DNA from: Apis mellifera
Lineage: Eukaryota > Arthropoda > Insecta > Hymenoptera > Apidae
NCBI RefSeq assembly: GCF_003254395.2
Contig: NC_037653.1
Span: 2,914,001 to 2,978,000, forward strand
DNA length: 64,000 bases
Direction: 5' to 3'
The notes beneath the pieces are model-generated. The model saw only the letters and a list, made by a program, of their open reading frames with translations, was not told the origin of the DNA and ran no database searches. Shown here one piece after another: positions 1 through 12,720 of the stretch. Positions within the stretch are counted from its first letter, which is position 1. Every line of letters starts with the position of its first letter. Both the position numbers and the translations under genes were made by a program.

Positions 1-3000
1 TCTATTATTGATATATGATATATGATAACAATTTTCAATAGATTTTCAATGTTAAACAAAAAACCATGAATAAAAACAATTACAATTAACGAAATGAATT
101 TGTTCGAGAAATGTGTGAATTTACCGTAATTGGACATGATCCAATTGTTGTAATATAAACGCATACCTTTTTACTTAGACTACCCTCAATGGAGAATGAA
201 TGCTTTATAGCAAAAATGTTTCTTCGGTTAAACGTAAGCCAATTCGCGAAGGTCGAGTTTGGCTAAAGAGATTGGAAAACATACTGGTCACACTACTGCT
301 ACTCCTTTTGCTGCTTTCTAGCACTCTGTCCGCGGAGCATCTACACATACGATGGCCTTGACCGTTTTCTCCGTGTGTGACACTAACAGTTACACGCGCT
401 TATATACAGGATGATGGAAAAAAAAGGAATTAATAAAATTTAAAAATAGATGATTGCACACCAAATAAAGAAAAGAAATTTGGTATAACATAGATTGAAA
501 AATTAATATTTTTAAAGTTATAAACAATTGTTCAAGAATTATCATGATATATATAAAGTATCAAATATATGTGAGAAATATATGGAAGAAAAAATATATA
601 GAAAATTTTCTATAACCAAAAAAATAATATAAAGATTATATGATAATGGATATAATAATATGATAATGTAATAATAATAATGATAATATAATGATGTAAA
701 AAATGAACTAAATTAGATTGTATTAAAAATTTAAAGATTAAAAGTCTATTCAAGAATAAATTCAAATAAATTAAAAGAATGGACATTTTTTTTTAAATAT
801 TTGTTTGTATTTTCTTGGTAATATTTGATAAATAGAAACGAAATATAATTGTTTTGAGTGTATAAATACATTCAGAAATTTAAAATTTACCTAATTGGAT
901 TAAAATTTAATTCAACTAATATAAATAAAATAAAATATGATTGAACTTAACCTAACTTAACCAATATATTTCGTATAAAAATGATAAAACTTATAAATTT
1001 AAAAAAATATACAAAAAAAATGATGTTTCTAATTTCATCTTAAACAAAATTAATGAAAATTCTTAACATTAAATAATAATCGTTAACAAACATTAAAAAT
1101 TTTTCGATCACTCTGTAGAATCATATACATGAGTAAGCGTCCAATTGCAGGCTCACGATCAAAATCACCGTTGTCCCGATATATAAGTGAGAACCTTCAG
1201 TTTGTGTAATTTTGCACCAGAATTTTGATCGTTTGAAACGAGGAAAGTAATGCAAGCAGAAAATGACTCACTGCACAAGGCAAGTAAAAGGTTGGAGACC
1301 TGTGATTGTACAAGGTTTGTCCAAATAAGACTATATTTTTCATTACATGTTAATATATGTTTTTCCATCTTCAATTTCTTATTGAATAATAAAAATAATA
1401 AATGATTTTGCAGCAAGAGAAGAACAGATCTACTTACAACAATTTTAGTGATAAAATTATTGCTTTGAGTTGACTTGAAAATTAATTGAAAAAAGATACT
1501 TAATTACAAAAATATATATATTTTTACATAATGTATAATAATTATTGAATTGGTAAGTCTTTATTTCAATTTTTGATGCTATCTTTTGCATTGAAGTATT
1601 AAAAAAATTATTATAACAATAAAATATATAATTTTATTAATTTATTTTTATTTTATTGCAATAATCGTTTTCTATTAATTAAAATCTTGTTAAAATCAAT
1701 GGAAAATAGAATTAGGTAAAAGATATAATTTGATTAATAATTGAATAATTATGATTAATATAAGATTATGTTATTAATAACTATTGACTATTAATAATCA
1801 ATAATTAATAATCATTGTTGAAAAGAAATAATTTTAATCATGTAACCAAAAACCACAATTAATTCAACAATTGTGATATATATAATTATTCTGTTGATTA
1901 TGATTGAATTAACAAGATATTTTTTATAATAACAATGTATTTTTTTTAAAAATTCCATATTGCTGACTTAAATTTGTTAGAGGCAAATAACGTGTTCCCG
2001 AAAGGAAGGTCAATGTTAGCATCGCTAGCAGACGGAAGTGTTTCACCTTGCAGCGAAAGCCGGTGCAGGTCCTCGAGGAATGCGTGGTTTGTGTTCGCTA
2101 TTGCGACGCGGTACGGAATGCGAAATGCATTTCGAGGTGTGGCATGAGGAGCAAATGTATCACTCACATGCATGGTTTGGATCGAGCCACCTAGATTTGC
2201 TAACTAAATTATTTTTTTTTTTCATTTTTTCAGAATGGTTTCCAATATCTTAGAAAAATGTACTAAGAAAAAAGAATTAGAGAAAAAATAAAAAAGAAAG
2301 GAATATTATTAATTCCATTTTGAAATTATATTAAATATTCATTTTTTCTTCTTATAGATATTTTTTATAAAAAAACAATAAAAAAATTTATGTATATTTA
2401 AATAAAAAATAAATTTAAAAAATACAAATTAATTGAATGAATATAATGTAAAAAATAAAAATTGTAAATAATTTTAATTCACAAATTCTTTTTGTTTTAT
2501 ACTTTCAATAATATGAATAGTTTGATAAATTGCTATATAATCGTATAACTAAAAGTAATGACTACTTTGTACAATTTCTTTCATGTTTTATTTATTATAT
2601 TTAGAAAAAAATTGAACTTATTTTTAAATTATAAATATTTATATAATATTTATATATTAAAATTTTTATGAATACAATTACAAATATGAAATTAAAGTAA
2701 AAATCTATTTTATTTAAATATTTTAGATATATTTTTTTTGCATATTTTGTAAATTTTTATTTTATTTAAATTTTTCATAAAATCATTGATATTCTGGTCT
2801 AGTTATCCTTTTTCTTTTTATCTTTAAGTTATTCATTTTTTTATTTATCAATACATTGGATGCCATTTATATACATATTAATTACTTAGTAATTATATTT
2901 TTTTTTTCAAATCTTTAACAATTTAATTTTTGAAATTTTTTGTTGCATATCAAAGAAACAAAGTAACAAAGAAAATCCGATAATTTTTCTCTTTTCATTT

Positions 3001-4013
3001 CATTGTTTTCTCAGAAATAGACAAGTTAAATAGAACATTTTGTACTATTAAAACGATTATTAATGACTCACCCTATACACATGACATTAACATTTTCACG
3101 CGATCGATGCTATGCACTCGCTGAGTTAACCTAGATTGTTTTCTTATGCAGCAATCATGCTAATACCGCGAAGCCTTGATCTTGAATAGGAGAGACAGAG
3201 AGCAATAAAGTGAGAGAAAGAAGAAAAAGCGTTATAGATCACGTTTAATGCAAGTGATCGAGAGAACTGGAAATACGAATTATAACTCTCGTGAATCGAT
3301 CCACGTGTTTCATATAGGTCTGTGTGCCGCTTTTTTTATCTAAGTTACGTATCGATATCGAACGTGAAAGATTAGCATTGAAGATCATCAAGGAGAAAAA
3401 CTTAATTGATATAATTTTATCGATTTTCTGATTGTTTTTCATTTTTAAATTTTTTTATATAATTAATATAAAAATATCAATTAATATCTATAAATAAATA
3501 ATCATATCTTATATTTATATTCTAATTGATTTTATAGTAGATTTTATAGCAGATATAAGTAAAATGTCGAAATGAATATAAATGCATATATCTATATATA
3601 TGCTATGACAAAAATATATTTTAATTAATAAAAATAGTTTAATAAAATTTCGAACATAGTCATGAATAAAATATATGACCAAAAATATAATATAATTTGA
3701 TATGTAAATTATAAAAAAAAAATATTTAATGGCTTAATCAAAGTATGATTGTATATCAAAATAATATTTTATTTTGTGATCGTACATATTTAAGCAAAAA
3801 ATGATCATTGTGAAATAGTTGTATCTATTAAATTTTATTTTAAAGTTATACTTGCTTATTGGAATGCATTGTAATGTCAATTTTTGAAGTACCTATCGAT
3901 ATACACTCTTGAAACATTCTACATTCTATCCATTCACTATGAATCCGCAATACATAATGTTTCATTTATTTAATGATAGTTCTCTTTGCTCCGTGTTCCG
4001 GATAACTTCCTTT

Positions 4014-4040
4014 GAGTCTTCGAGTCTTCGAGTCTTCGAG
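4014..4040. repeat. 8-bp tandem repeat, about 3.4 copies
   Basis: The unit GAGTCTTC is repeated perfectly three times and is followed by a partial GAG. It is a short minisatellite-like tract in non-coding DNA. Confidence 0.9.
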
Positions 4041-5244
4041 TATGTTCAAAGATTCTCTTGCTCAAATACTTACATGGTCGTATATTTTCATATAATGAAG
4101 AAACGATTATTTTAAGATTTGTGAATTATTTATATATTAAAATAAAATAAAATTTAATGGATACAATTACTTCATAAAAATTTATATTAAAATATATCTT
4201 ATATATAAATTTTTCATTTTTTCAATATTTTTAAAAAATAGACTTACATCAACATCACAAATAAATATTAATCAATATTAATTTAATATTTTTTAACTTT
4301 TTTAAATTAGCAATTAAAACTAATAAAAATTTTCGTTTTAAAAAAATTTAATAATAGAATTTCCCCTTAGTCATCAAAAACCTAAATTCTTATATAAAGA
4401 ATTAAATATTTTCTTCTAAACGAAAGAACGAATAGTATATGCAAAAATAAAGATTTAAAAATGGCGCGTTAGGTTTATGACGCGGATACTTTTGGACGGA
4501 GCAAGGTTCTATGTACGTTAAAGGCCATGGCGACAGAACGTCGGAACAAGATGAGAAAGGTGGAACTGGTCGTGCGGCGGCCAAGGCACTTGTTTACTCG
4601 AACGATCGTGGCCTCCTTTTCGGTCGTACACCTTCGCTAATTCACTTCACTTCCTCTATCTCCTTCGTTCTTCTCTTCTGCTTTTCCTCTATCATTTCTT
4701 TCTTCTCCGTTTATCCTATCCATCTTTCTCGTCTACTCTTTATGTATAATCTCTACCTGTTTCTTCTGCTATTTCTTTGACGGATTATTTTCGCGCGAGT
4801 TCTCGCGAGACATCATAATTATCGAGACTTGGTTCTCAATAATATTTGCTTTTTTTGGTTCTTCTTATTTTTTTTTTTTTATTTTTTTTTGATATTAATA
4901 TTATTAAAATAATGATTGAACAAATAATTTGGATTCAAATAATAATAAGAATTTAAATAATTTGAACTATATTCATAACAAATTGAACGATTTTATAACA
5001 ATTATAAAAATTTTCAAGTTATAAAGATTCGATCTTATTTTTATTTTTTATTATAAACATTGAAAAAGTATATATTAATAATATTGAACAAATTGATTAA
5101 AATTTTTCTTTTGTGAATTGTTTTCTGTATATAAATCGATTCATTTAATAATTCAGAAAGAGAGCCTGTTTCGAGAATCTGGTGAGAATCTTGCAACGAG
5201 AATTGCTCGTTAACAGGATAAAGGATGTGTCCTTGAATACGACT

Positions 5245-5255
5245 GCCATCTTTGG
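5245..5255 (+). promoter_or_regulatory. YY1/Pho-like motif in a GC patch
   Basis: GCCATCTTTGG sits next to GGCGGCG in an otherwise AT-rich area. It resembles the YY1/Pho core (GCCAT) with its usual flank. The open frames crossing this patch on both strands are short and look unrelated to known proteins, so a regulatory reading is preferred, at low certainty. Confidence 0.25.
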
Positions 5256-7259
5256 CGGCGACTTTGTGATACAAGCAGTACTGAAGTATACCATAAGACT
5301 GTTTTCGTACTTGAAACGCAATAAAATATTCAGTTGCAAATATTACATTTATTTATTTATAAATAATGTTTATAGATAAAAAATCTTTAATTTTTAATAA
5401 ACAAATCTTAAATTTTTATAAACAAATATATTTTAAATTTTAGGTTAGATTTTAAATTAAATTAGATTATAATTTTTAGATGAAAACTTTAAATAATGAA
5501 ATTATTTACTTGAAATAATAATATATTTTGACTTACAGTATTCTTAATCTTTTGTATTAAAAATTCGATTATAAAAAAAATTCATAAAATACTAAAATCA
5601 TAAAGATTATAAAAATTAATAATAAAAATATATATGATTAAATCTTACATTAAAAATAAAAAAAATCCAAATTAAGATTTTGCGAAATATTATTTCGAAG
5701 AATATTGATTATCACTTTATATTATAACTTGTTCTTTATTTAAGAAATATTATTAAGTAAAGTGAATTTTTAAAATTCGAATACAATCCAAATTATATAC
5801 AGAAGACAATTACAATTATTTGAATTTCAAATTAATTTTTTCATTCGAAATAATATAAATTGAATTAATTTGTTTCATTCAAAAATTTTTAATTATCATT
5901 TCAATTATTACATTGATTGTATTATTCATGAATCAAATTTCTAAACTTTATTACATAAATATTATTATATATAATTTATTATATTATTAATTATTTACTA
6001 TTGTTATATATGTTAAATATTTTTTAATGTAAAATAAACAAAAGCAAAATTATTAAATATTTGGAACATATTAGATATTCACAAACAATATTTTATATAT
6101 AATATTCTATTATACAATTAAGGATTAATAAAATTAATATGAAAGAATTAAAATAAATCTTATTACATAATATTTATATATTATATATTATTATTATTTA
6201 TTATTATTATTATATTATATATTATTATATATTTATATATTATATATTATTATTTCTTCAATATAAATATATGCAGAAATATGATAAGTTTGAAACATTT
6301 TAGGTTAGAAATTCTATAACAATAATTACTAAAGATTAACACAATTCAACATCACAGAATTTAAATCAATCTTATTCATAAAAAATTCTTCAATGGAATA
6401 TCATTCACATAATAATAACTTAACAAAACTCACAATAAAATAAACTTTATTATAAAAACATAAACACGATTAAATAATTTTAATGTAAGCTTTGGCCAAA
6501 CTCCATAAAAATATGAATTTGAATATTAAGGTTGATAACACGATAGCGAATGAAACCATCAATTCAAATCTGGTTTATAATTTCCAACTAATACTACACA
6601 ATTTTATTTGTATATCTCTCATGAAATTATAGAATTCGAACAATGAAATACTTCGTATCTTGCATGATTAGCAATGGTTATGATTGCACTTGCAATTTCT
6701 GAACATTTTGATGATTTCTAAGTGGCTATTTCCATGAATCGAACAGCCAATCAGATACAGAAGAACATAGTAATCTTACGAGCACGAATCAACAAATTCG
6801 TACTCGAGGAACAACACGAATATCAAGATATAAGCATTTTTGCATGTGAAACTAGTAATATATTTACTTCAATGCAATTTAAATATGAGTTATGCATATA
6901 TAAAAGGAAGATACATCCTGTTTGTTGAGATCTCCATGAATTGCTTTATTAAGAAAGTCGATTTAATTTAAAGATAAAGATAATATTTGCATTGGAACAA
7001 AGATTTAATGATTCATCATATTTATCATAGTTTAAGCATTCAATAGTATGAATGATTTTGATTATTTGATGAATTGATAATATGGAAAAATCGAAAGCAG
7101 CATTCGCATGAAATTATAAAATAGTTTCAAATTATATAATTTCAAATATTTTAAATTTAAGCAATTCTTTTAAGCATTAATTTGAAGATTATTTGCATAA
7201 AAATTGTATTATTCTATTTTTAATTTCTAAATAAATAAATATATCGTGCGAGAGAGTAT

Positions 7260-8161
7260 TGGTCCCATCACTAGACAGCGAACGCGAAACCCAACTGTGT
7301 GAGCAAGCGGAACGTGTCCTTGACTGCGCAAGTCCGCTATGTCCTACACACCCACCTACCGGACACCGTGAGCTGGAGCGGACCCCAACAGGAACGCACT
7401 GTGCACCGCTCCTGCCTGCGGGATCTGTATGCGTTCACCGAGCTTGATCGAAAACGAGAAAACGAGTGAAGTGAGAAAGAGAGAAAGAGCGAAAAAAGAA
7501 ACAGAAAGAGATAACCTCATCGAGCCAAGACGAATCATGCTCGGAGGAAAGACCGGGATTGTGGAATGATCTTAACGAGTCGAGTATATACTAACAGAGT
7601 AAGAGCAATTTCTATGTGGTTCCGATCTTTCGATCCCGTTTTCTTCCCTTTAAAAGTCCTTGTTGAATTATATCGGTATTTTTTTCTGCTACATAACCTC
7701 AACTATCCTTGTATCTTGTAAGTAGAATTCTATTTATACTGACACGGAACGAATCACATAATCTGAGATATATACATATAAATTCATATATATATATAAT
7801 AGAAATCCTCTGATTATTTATTACATTTAATTTTTCGTTCAAATAACCGGAGTTTAAATGAATTTATTATAATATTTGAGATATCTATATTTTTATGCCT
7901 TTGTTTTAATCATTTATAAGAAACTTTTACATATAACACAATAGAATTCTATTATACAGAAACTTTATACAGAATCGTTGTTGATTTGATCGTTTTGTTG
8001 GATCAATCGTACGATTGTTTTTCAGAAAAGAAAACGATAGGCAGAACCTTCTTGTTCCTGGAGATGATAAAAGTCTTGGTTTCCGGTTCGTTGAACTGGA
8101 ACTGAGACGAAGTGTATAAGATTCGGTCTACGGAGCTTGATCATAGACGACCGGCTCTTAG
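7260..8161 (+). ncRNA. possible two-exon untranslated leader or lncRNA
   Basis: A GC-rich block from about 7,260 ends at a good donor (CAGA followed by GTAAGA, exon end 7,598). A second GC-richer block begins right after a T-rich acceptor ending TTTTTCAG (8,025) and ends before another donor, GTTAGG (exon end 8,161). Neither block holds a long frame; the best ATG in the second stops after 13 codons. This fits a spliced 5' UTR or long non-coding RNA running rightward. The transcription start and any downstream exons were not identified. The block boundaries and splice motifs are seen; transcription is inferred. Confidence 0.3.
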
Positions 8162-11100
8162 GTTAGGAGATATCCGGATTGCTTTGAAATTACCGCGCGT
8201 ACGATTACTACGACGATTAATTAACGAATTATTCACCATTATTGAAATATGAGGTATTTATTTGAATTTATTAATATTTTAAAATGATATTGTCAAATGA
8301 TACTCAAAATTATTATTTTAAAATTATTTTTAAATATTTTATGATTTTAAAAAATTTAATTCATAATTAAATTCAAGTTCTTTTTTTGTTATTAGAAGTT
8401 ATGATTAATAAAAAAAATTTATCTCTACTATTTCTATCTCTATTATTTAAATAAATATTCATATGATTTAACAAATTGTGTTATCAAAATTAAAAGAAAT
8501 TCTTTTTATATTAACTTTGTAAATACATTACAGAAAATATACAAAGTGATTATATATACAGAATCATTCGGAGAGATTTTATAAATAAAAATAAGATAAA
8601 AATCGAAAATTATAAATTGCAAGTATTTTTTTTTTAAATATGAACTTCAAAATCATTCAAATACACATCTAATTACCATATTGAATACACATATAATTAA
8701 ATGGATATGAGTAAGTAGATAATAAAGATTATTTAAAATTATTCTAAAAGTTAAAATATTCATGAAATATCTTAAAAGCTCGATTAAAGGCCAATCAACA
8801 TTATTTTTTTAAGAATTATTTTTCATAAATTCAATAAAATTGGCTTGAATTGGATATGTTTTTATAAATATGTATAATTTTCTAATTAAGCTAATAGCAT
8901 ATGATTTAAAAATAAGGAAGCATTAAATAAATATATTATTTTTTAATCAAAGTATTATGAAATTTATTATTAATATTTTATAACATTTTGAATTGGCTTT
9001 TGATAATTGCGACGCATCATAATAATCATATTAAATGTCGATGTTCCTTTATTTGGTTTCTAACCGGAAATAAAACTTGAACGGAAATCAGTCCGTCGTT
9101 TTATCATTGAGGAAGAAGTATGAATACATAATCGAAGTCTTCATGATTAAAAAAAATGATTATTTCTTTCATCTTTTAAAATATTATAAAATACTATAAA
9201 ATACAGTTTTATAACTTTATAATTAAATTTTTTAATTAAATTTTATAATATATATTCATATATTTATTTAAAAATAAAAAAAAATTTATATATAAAAAAA
9301 TATATTTTTTTATATATATATTTTATTTATACTTATAGTTATTCTAAAATCTAAGAAGTTATTTATAATTATTCAAATTATAATTATAATAAGAAATTTT
9401 TTTAGATTTTAGAATATCTATAAATAAAAAAATTAATAATTTTACGATATTTGATATGAAAAGTGTTGCATAAATATAAATATTGTAAATTTTAAAGAAC
9501 TTGAGAATTTGGGAATTTTTTCTAAATTAAAATAAATTAAAAAAAAAAAACAGAAGTTCTGATAATAATAAGAGACATGTTTTGAAAAGGATAAATTATA
9601 AATGAATTCAAATATTAATAAATAAATTTTAATCATATAAAATATGTCAAGTGTAGTGAAGTACATATATAATAATAATATATGTAAATTTCATTCTGCA
9701 TAATTACAATAGATTCAAAATAATAAGCATAATAAGCATTGTAATTCTAAATGTCAATTCTTGTAAACTTTTCTTTTCTATTTCTATTTGTTTTAGATAT
9801 CTGAATAAATAATTAATAAAATCTATTTTATTATTTATTAAAAATTTTCAAATGTTTCATAGTTATATTACTACAATTCTTTATACTACAATTAAAAACA
9901 TTATATTATTATATTATCTGTTTACTTATAAGTAATATTATATAATATTAACTTATATAATATTATTTAATAGTATTTTAATTAATTATTACATAAGTAA
10001 ATAATAAACATATTCCTTTTTCAAAGTTTTAACATACTTTATCTTTTTTATAAAAATATTACAAAAAAAAAATGTTCCTATCATTAAAATAATCAATAAA
10101 ATGAATTTTTTTTTATCTTATAAAAAGATTTGAAAAGATTAATATTTGATAAGATCGAATATGATTAATAAAAAACACTCATCGAAATTATGCAATACAG
10201 TTCTTCATGGTATAACGACGGTTATGCACTTGATCGTACACGACACAATTTTTACAATAAAAAAATTGCTTTTAAATATGCATGAAGCAAATATTTCATC
10301 AAGATTGCAGTTCACGCGCGACATACTTGTGATTCATCGACTCTTATGTCGCACGTTCGAATTCTTTTCGTATCACAAGACATCGACGATCAATTATTTT
10401 TTGCCGTTTAATGCAATTTGACTAATATTTAATTCAATTCTGATTGAATTATTTCTTTCTGGTTAAAAATTAATTTCTGGTTAAAAATAACAATTCAACA
10501 TTTTCTTCCATGAAATATAAAAATCCCTTGTCCAGTTTTCAATCAATCTTCTTACAATTGAGTTTAACTTAATACATTAAGTTTGCATTAAATAAAACAA
10601 GATAGAGAGCAAGATAGTTATACTTTTATCATATTTCTATAATCCTGTCTGCTTCACTTCATCTAATGCAAAAATAGCTTAATAAATAAATCTCAAATCC
10701 TAAACATTTTTATATAACAACTTTTATAATTTTTAATTTCTAAGAATCAACTTTTCAAAATTTCACAAATATATCAATAATCTATTTGATGTATAATTTT
10801 AAAACTTACATACGTATAAATATTTATATTAATAATAAAATAATTAAACTTTTTTAATGAATTTCATACTGCATTTGGTTTTGTACGTCACAAATAATAT
10901 ATAATTATACAGAATAGATACAGAAAAGTATTTGCATTTTAATTCTAGAAAGGAAAAAAATAAAATATACATTGGCGGGAAGAGTTACAGCATGGGTGAG
11001 AAATGAAAAATACAACTCGGTGTTCGTGTATAATTAGCGGCCGTAGAGTTTCCTAGTCGCGACGTGATGGTCGAGGTGATCACGAGGAGGGAAAGGAGGA

Positions 11101-12100
11101 GTGGATGGATGGAAAGAGAAGGCAAGCGCAATGAATCAAAAGGAGAGGAACGAGTGAGAAAGAGGCAACGGAGAGAGGGCCACTGTCACTGCCAGGGCTA
11201 CGGTGAGGTAATATCAGATTCCATGCCACGAGGCAGTTGGCCGCCATCTTGGTGTACGCTGTTCTCCAATGCGGTTCTGTCGCGTTCTTCCACCCAGATT
11301 CCTTTCGATTCGTTCACCGTGATTCGAATTACACAATTCCGCTTGATTTCTCATACTCTTCGATTCCTTTTCACCAAGCGTACAAGAACGTTATTTTAAA
11401 ACGGATTAATATATAAGAAGGATGAGTTTTGAAATACCTATAGTAAGAGATTAAGAGATCAAAAAGAGTTTAACCTAACTTATTTAATTTATTTTTGTTC
11501 AAATATAATATCTAGCAGTTAAAAAATTTGTTATTGTTTCCTTTCTTTCATTTTAATTAAATTGTTTGTAAATCTTTATAAGATTATAAGATTTTCATCT
11601 TTATTTGGAATTTCAAATATTGAAATGTATTTCAAGAGAAAAGTAAAAAAGATGATATAATATATTTTAATTAAGAAAGATAATCTTAAAATAAATACTC
11701 TGAGATGAGAACGTGAGAAATTATAATTTAATATAAACTCTTTGATTATAAAGAAATCATATAAAAATAAAATGCTATTTTAATCTCTAATGGAAAAATC
11801 AGATAAGGCAACTGTTTCTAGCAAAATTAATTGTAGTTTTTATTCATTATAGAAACATAATTGTGCTTATATAATTACTCTCTATAATATAAACTATTTA
11901 ATTCTAGTTATTTGTTTATGCACATATATAATCCTTTATCTTCATTAAAGATAATTGTTATAATCAACTTTCTAGTATCACTAAATTCTTCAAAATAAAT
12001 GAATCAATATATATACTTTCTGTAAACGTTATAAAATACTCTCTTCCATCAAATATCCATTCAATCGTCCAATTCATATACATATATACCAGCCTATTTT
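8162..12100. other. AT-rich non-coding stretch with one GC patch
   Basis: Nothing gene-like was seen except a GC-richer patch at about 10,970-11,400. On the + strand it is purine-rich at first (AGG/GAG runs, 11,085-11,180) and then carries a YY1-like site. The 111-codon frame across it has a low-complexity Arg/Glu/Lys start and no recognisable domain. Confidence 0.55.
11240..11252 (+). promoter_or_regulatory. perfect YY1-type motif GCCGCCATCTTGG
   Basis: GCCGCCATCTTGG matches the classical YY1 consensus over its full length. It lies in the GC-richer patch at 10,970-11,400. In animals such sites often sit just downstream of a transcription start, and in flies Pho uses the same core. No downstream gene was recognised. 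Confidence 0.4.
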
Positions 12101-12109
12101 CATTCTAAT

Positions 12110-12720
12110 TATGCAAAAGGGGAAAAGTGTCGGGGCGCTTAGGAGGAGAACGGGCAGAAACTTAGCGAGAATTAGGAACGAGGAAACGTCTCGTGTTTAG
12201 CCAAGGCTCGAGGCCGATGACATTCGTCCGAAACGAGGTTCCACGTACTACGCGAGCTTGTTTGTCCCGGCAACGGAGTTGTAGCCTTCGCTAGCGCACT
12301 AGGCTGGTATTCGTCTGGTTCTGGTCGGGCAGAAAGGCCGGAGAGAAAGAAGCGAGGACAAAGAGGGTCGTGGGACGGAAAAGGAAGCAGTATTAGCGAA
12401 GGCACGAAGAGGAGGCGATGCAGAAGGAGGTGATGAAGAGGGGGAGGTGTGCGTCGCAGGACGTTCACCTTTCCTCTATGGGCTTGCAAGAGGCTGGTTC
12501 GGGCCGCCATTACACAATCGTCGGGCTCGCTTGCCCGCTCCTCGGCCACGGCCGCCATGTTGGTACCGGTCGGTGCGTCAACCATGGTTCAAGATCTTCA
12601 CGGTGAAGGTCCCGCGGAGTTCCATAGACGGGTACGCTATGCCGCGCATCATGGAATGTCTCTTTCGTTTCACTCGTGTTTCCAGATCGCGTTTGTATTT
12701 AACATCGAAACGATCTTTTT
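12110..12720. other. GC/CpG-rich island, promoter-like
   Basis: This is the largest GC-rich island in the left part of the window. It carries two GCCGCCAT motifs 48 bp apart, at 12,503 and 12,551. Both strands are open for 100 codons or more, which is expected of GC-rich DNA. On the - strand a methionine in fair context near 12,585 starts a frame rich in Ala and Pro, with a possible donor (AAAG followed by GTGAAC) after about 40 codons. It could be a genuine first exon, but neither frame resembles a protein I know. A CpG-island promoter is the most conservative reading. Confidence 0.4.

Larger units (their letters stand above)
1..7240. other. AT-rich stretch without an assignable gene
   Basis: I find no exon chain here that can be defended. 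Most of the stretch is AT-rich with homopolymers and short AT/ATA/ATG runs, for example a run of ATA and ATG triplets at about 649-695 and TTA/TATA runs at 6,180-6,250. GC-richer patches stand out at about 200-380, 1,990-2,190, 3,060-3,330, 4,450-4,850 and 5,150-5,300. They contain short open frames on both strands, with no consistent splice signals or recognisable domains. They could be conserved regulatory elements, untranslated exons or the remains of genes. Confidence 0.6.

Noticed and set aside
945..962. CTTAACCTAACTTAACC as a telomere-type (CCTAA) remnant
   Set aside because: Only isolated, imperfect words, and no tandem TTAGG array.
12266..12281. GTTGCCGGGACAAAC (- strand) as an RFX X-box
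   Set aside because: Imperfect right half, and more than 40 kb from rootletin with ppan and the CENP-E-like gene between.
12172..12585. 137-codon open frame on the - strand (Ala/Pro/Leu-rich)
   Set aside because: It lies in a GC-rich island where both strands stay open. There is no recognisable domain, so it is not called as a gene.
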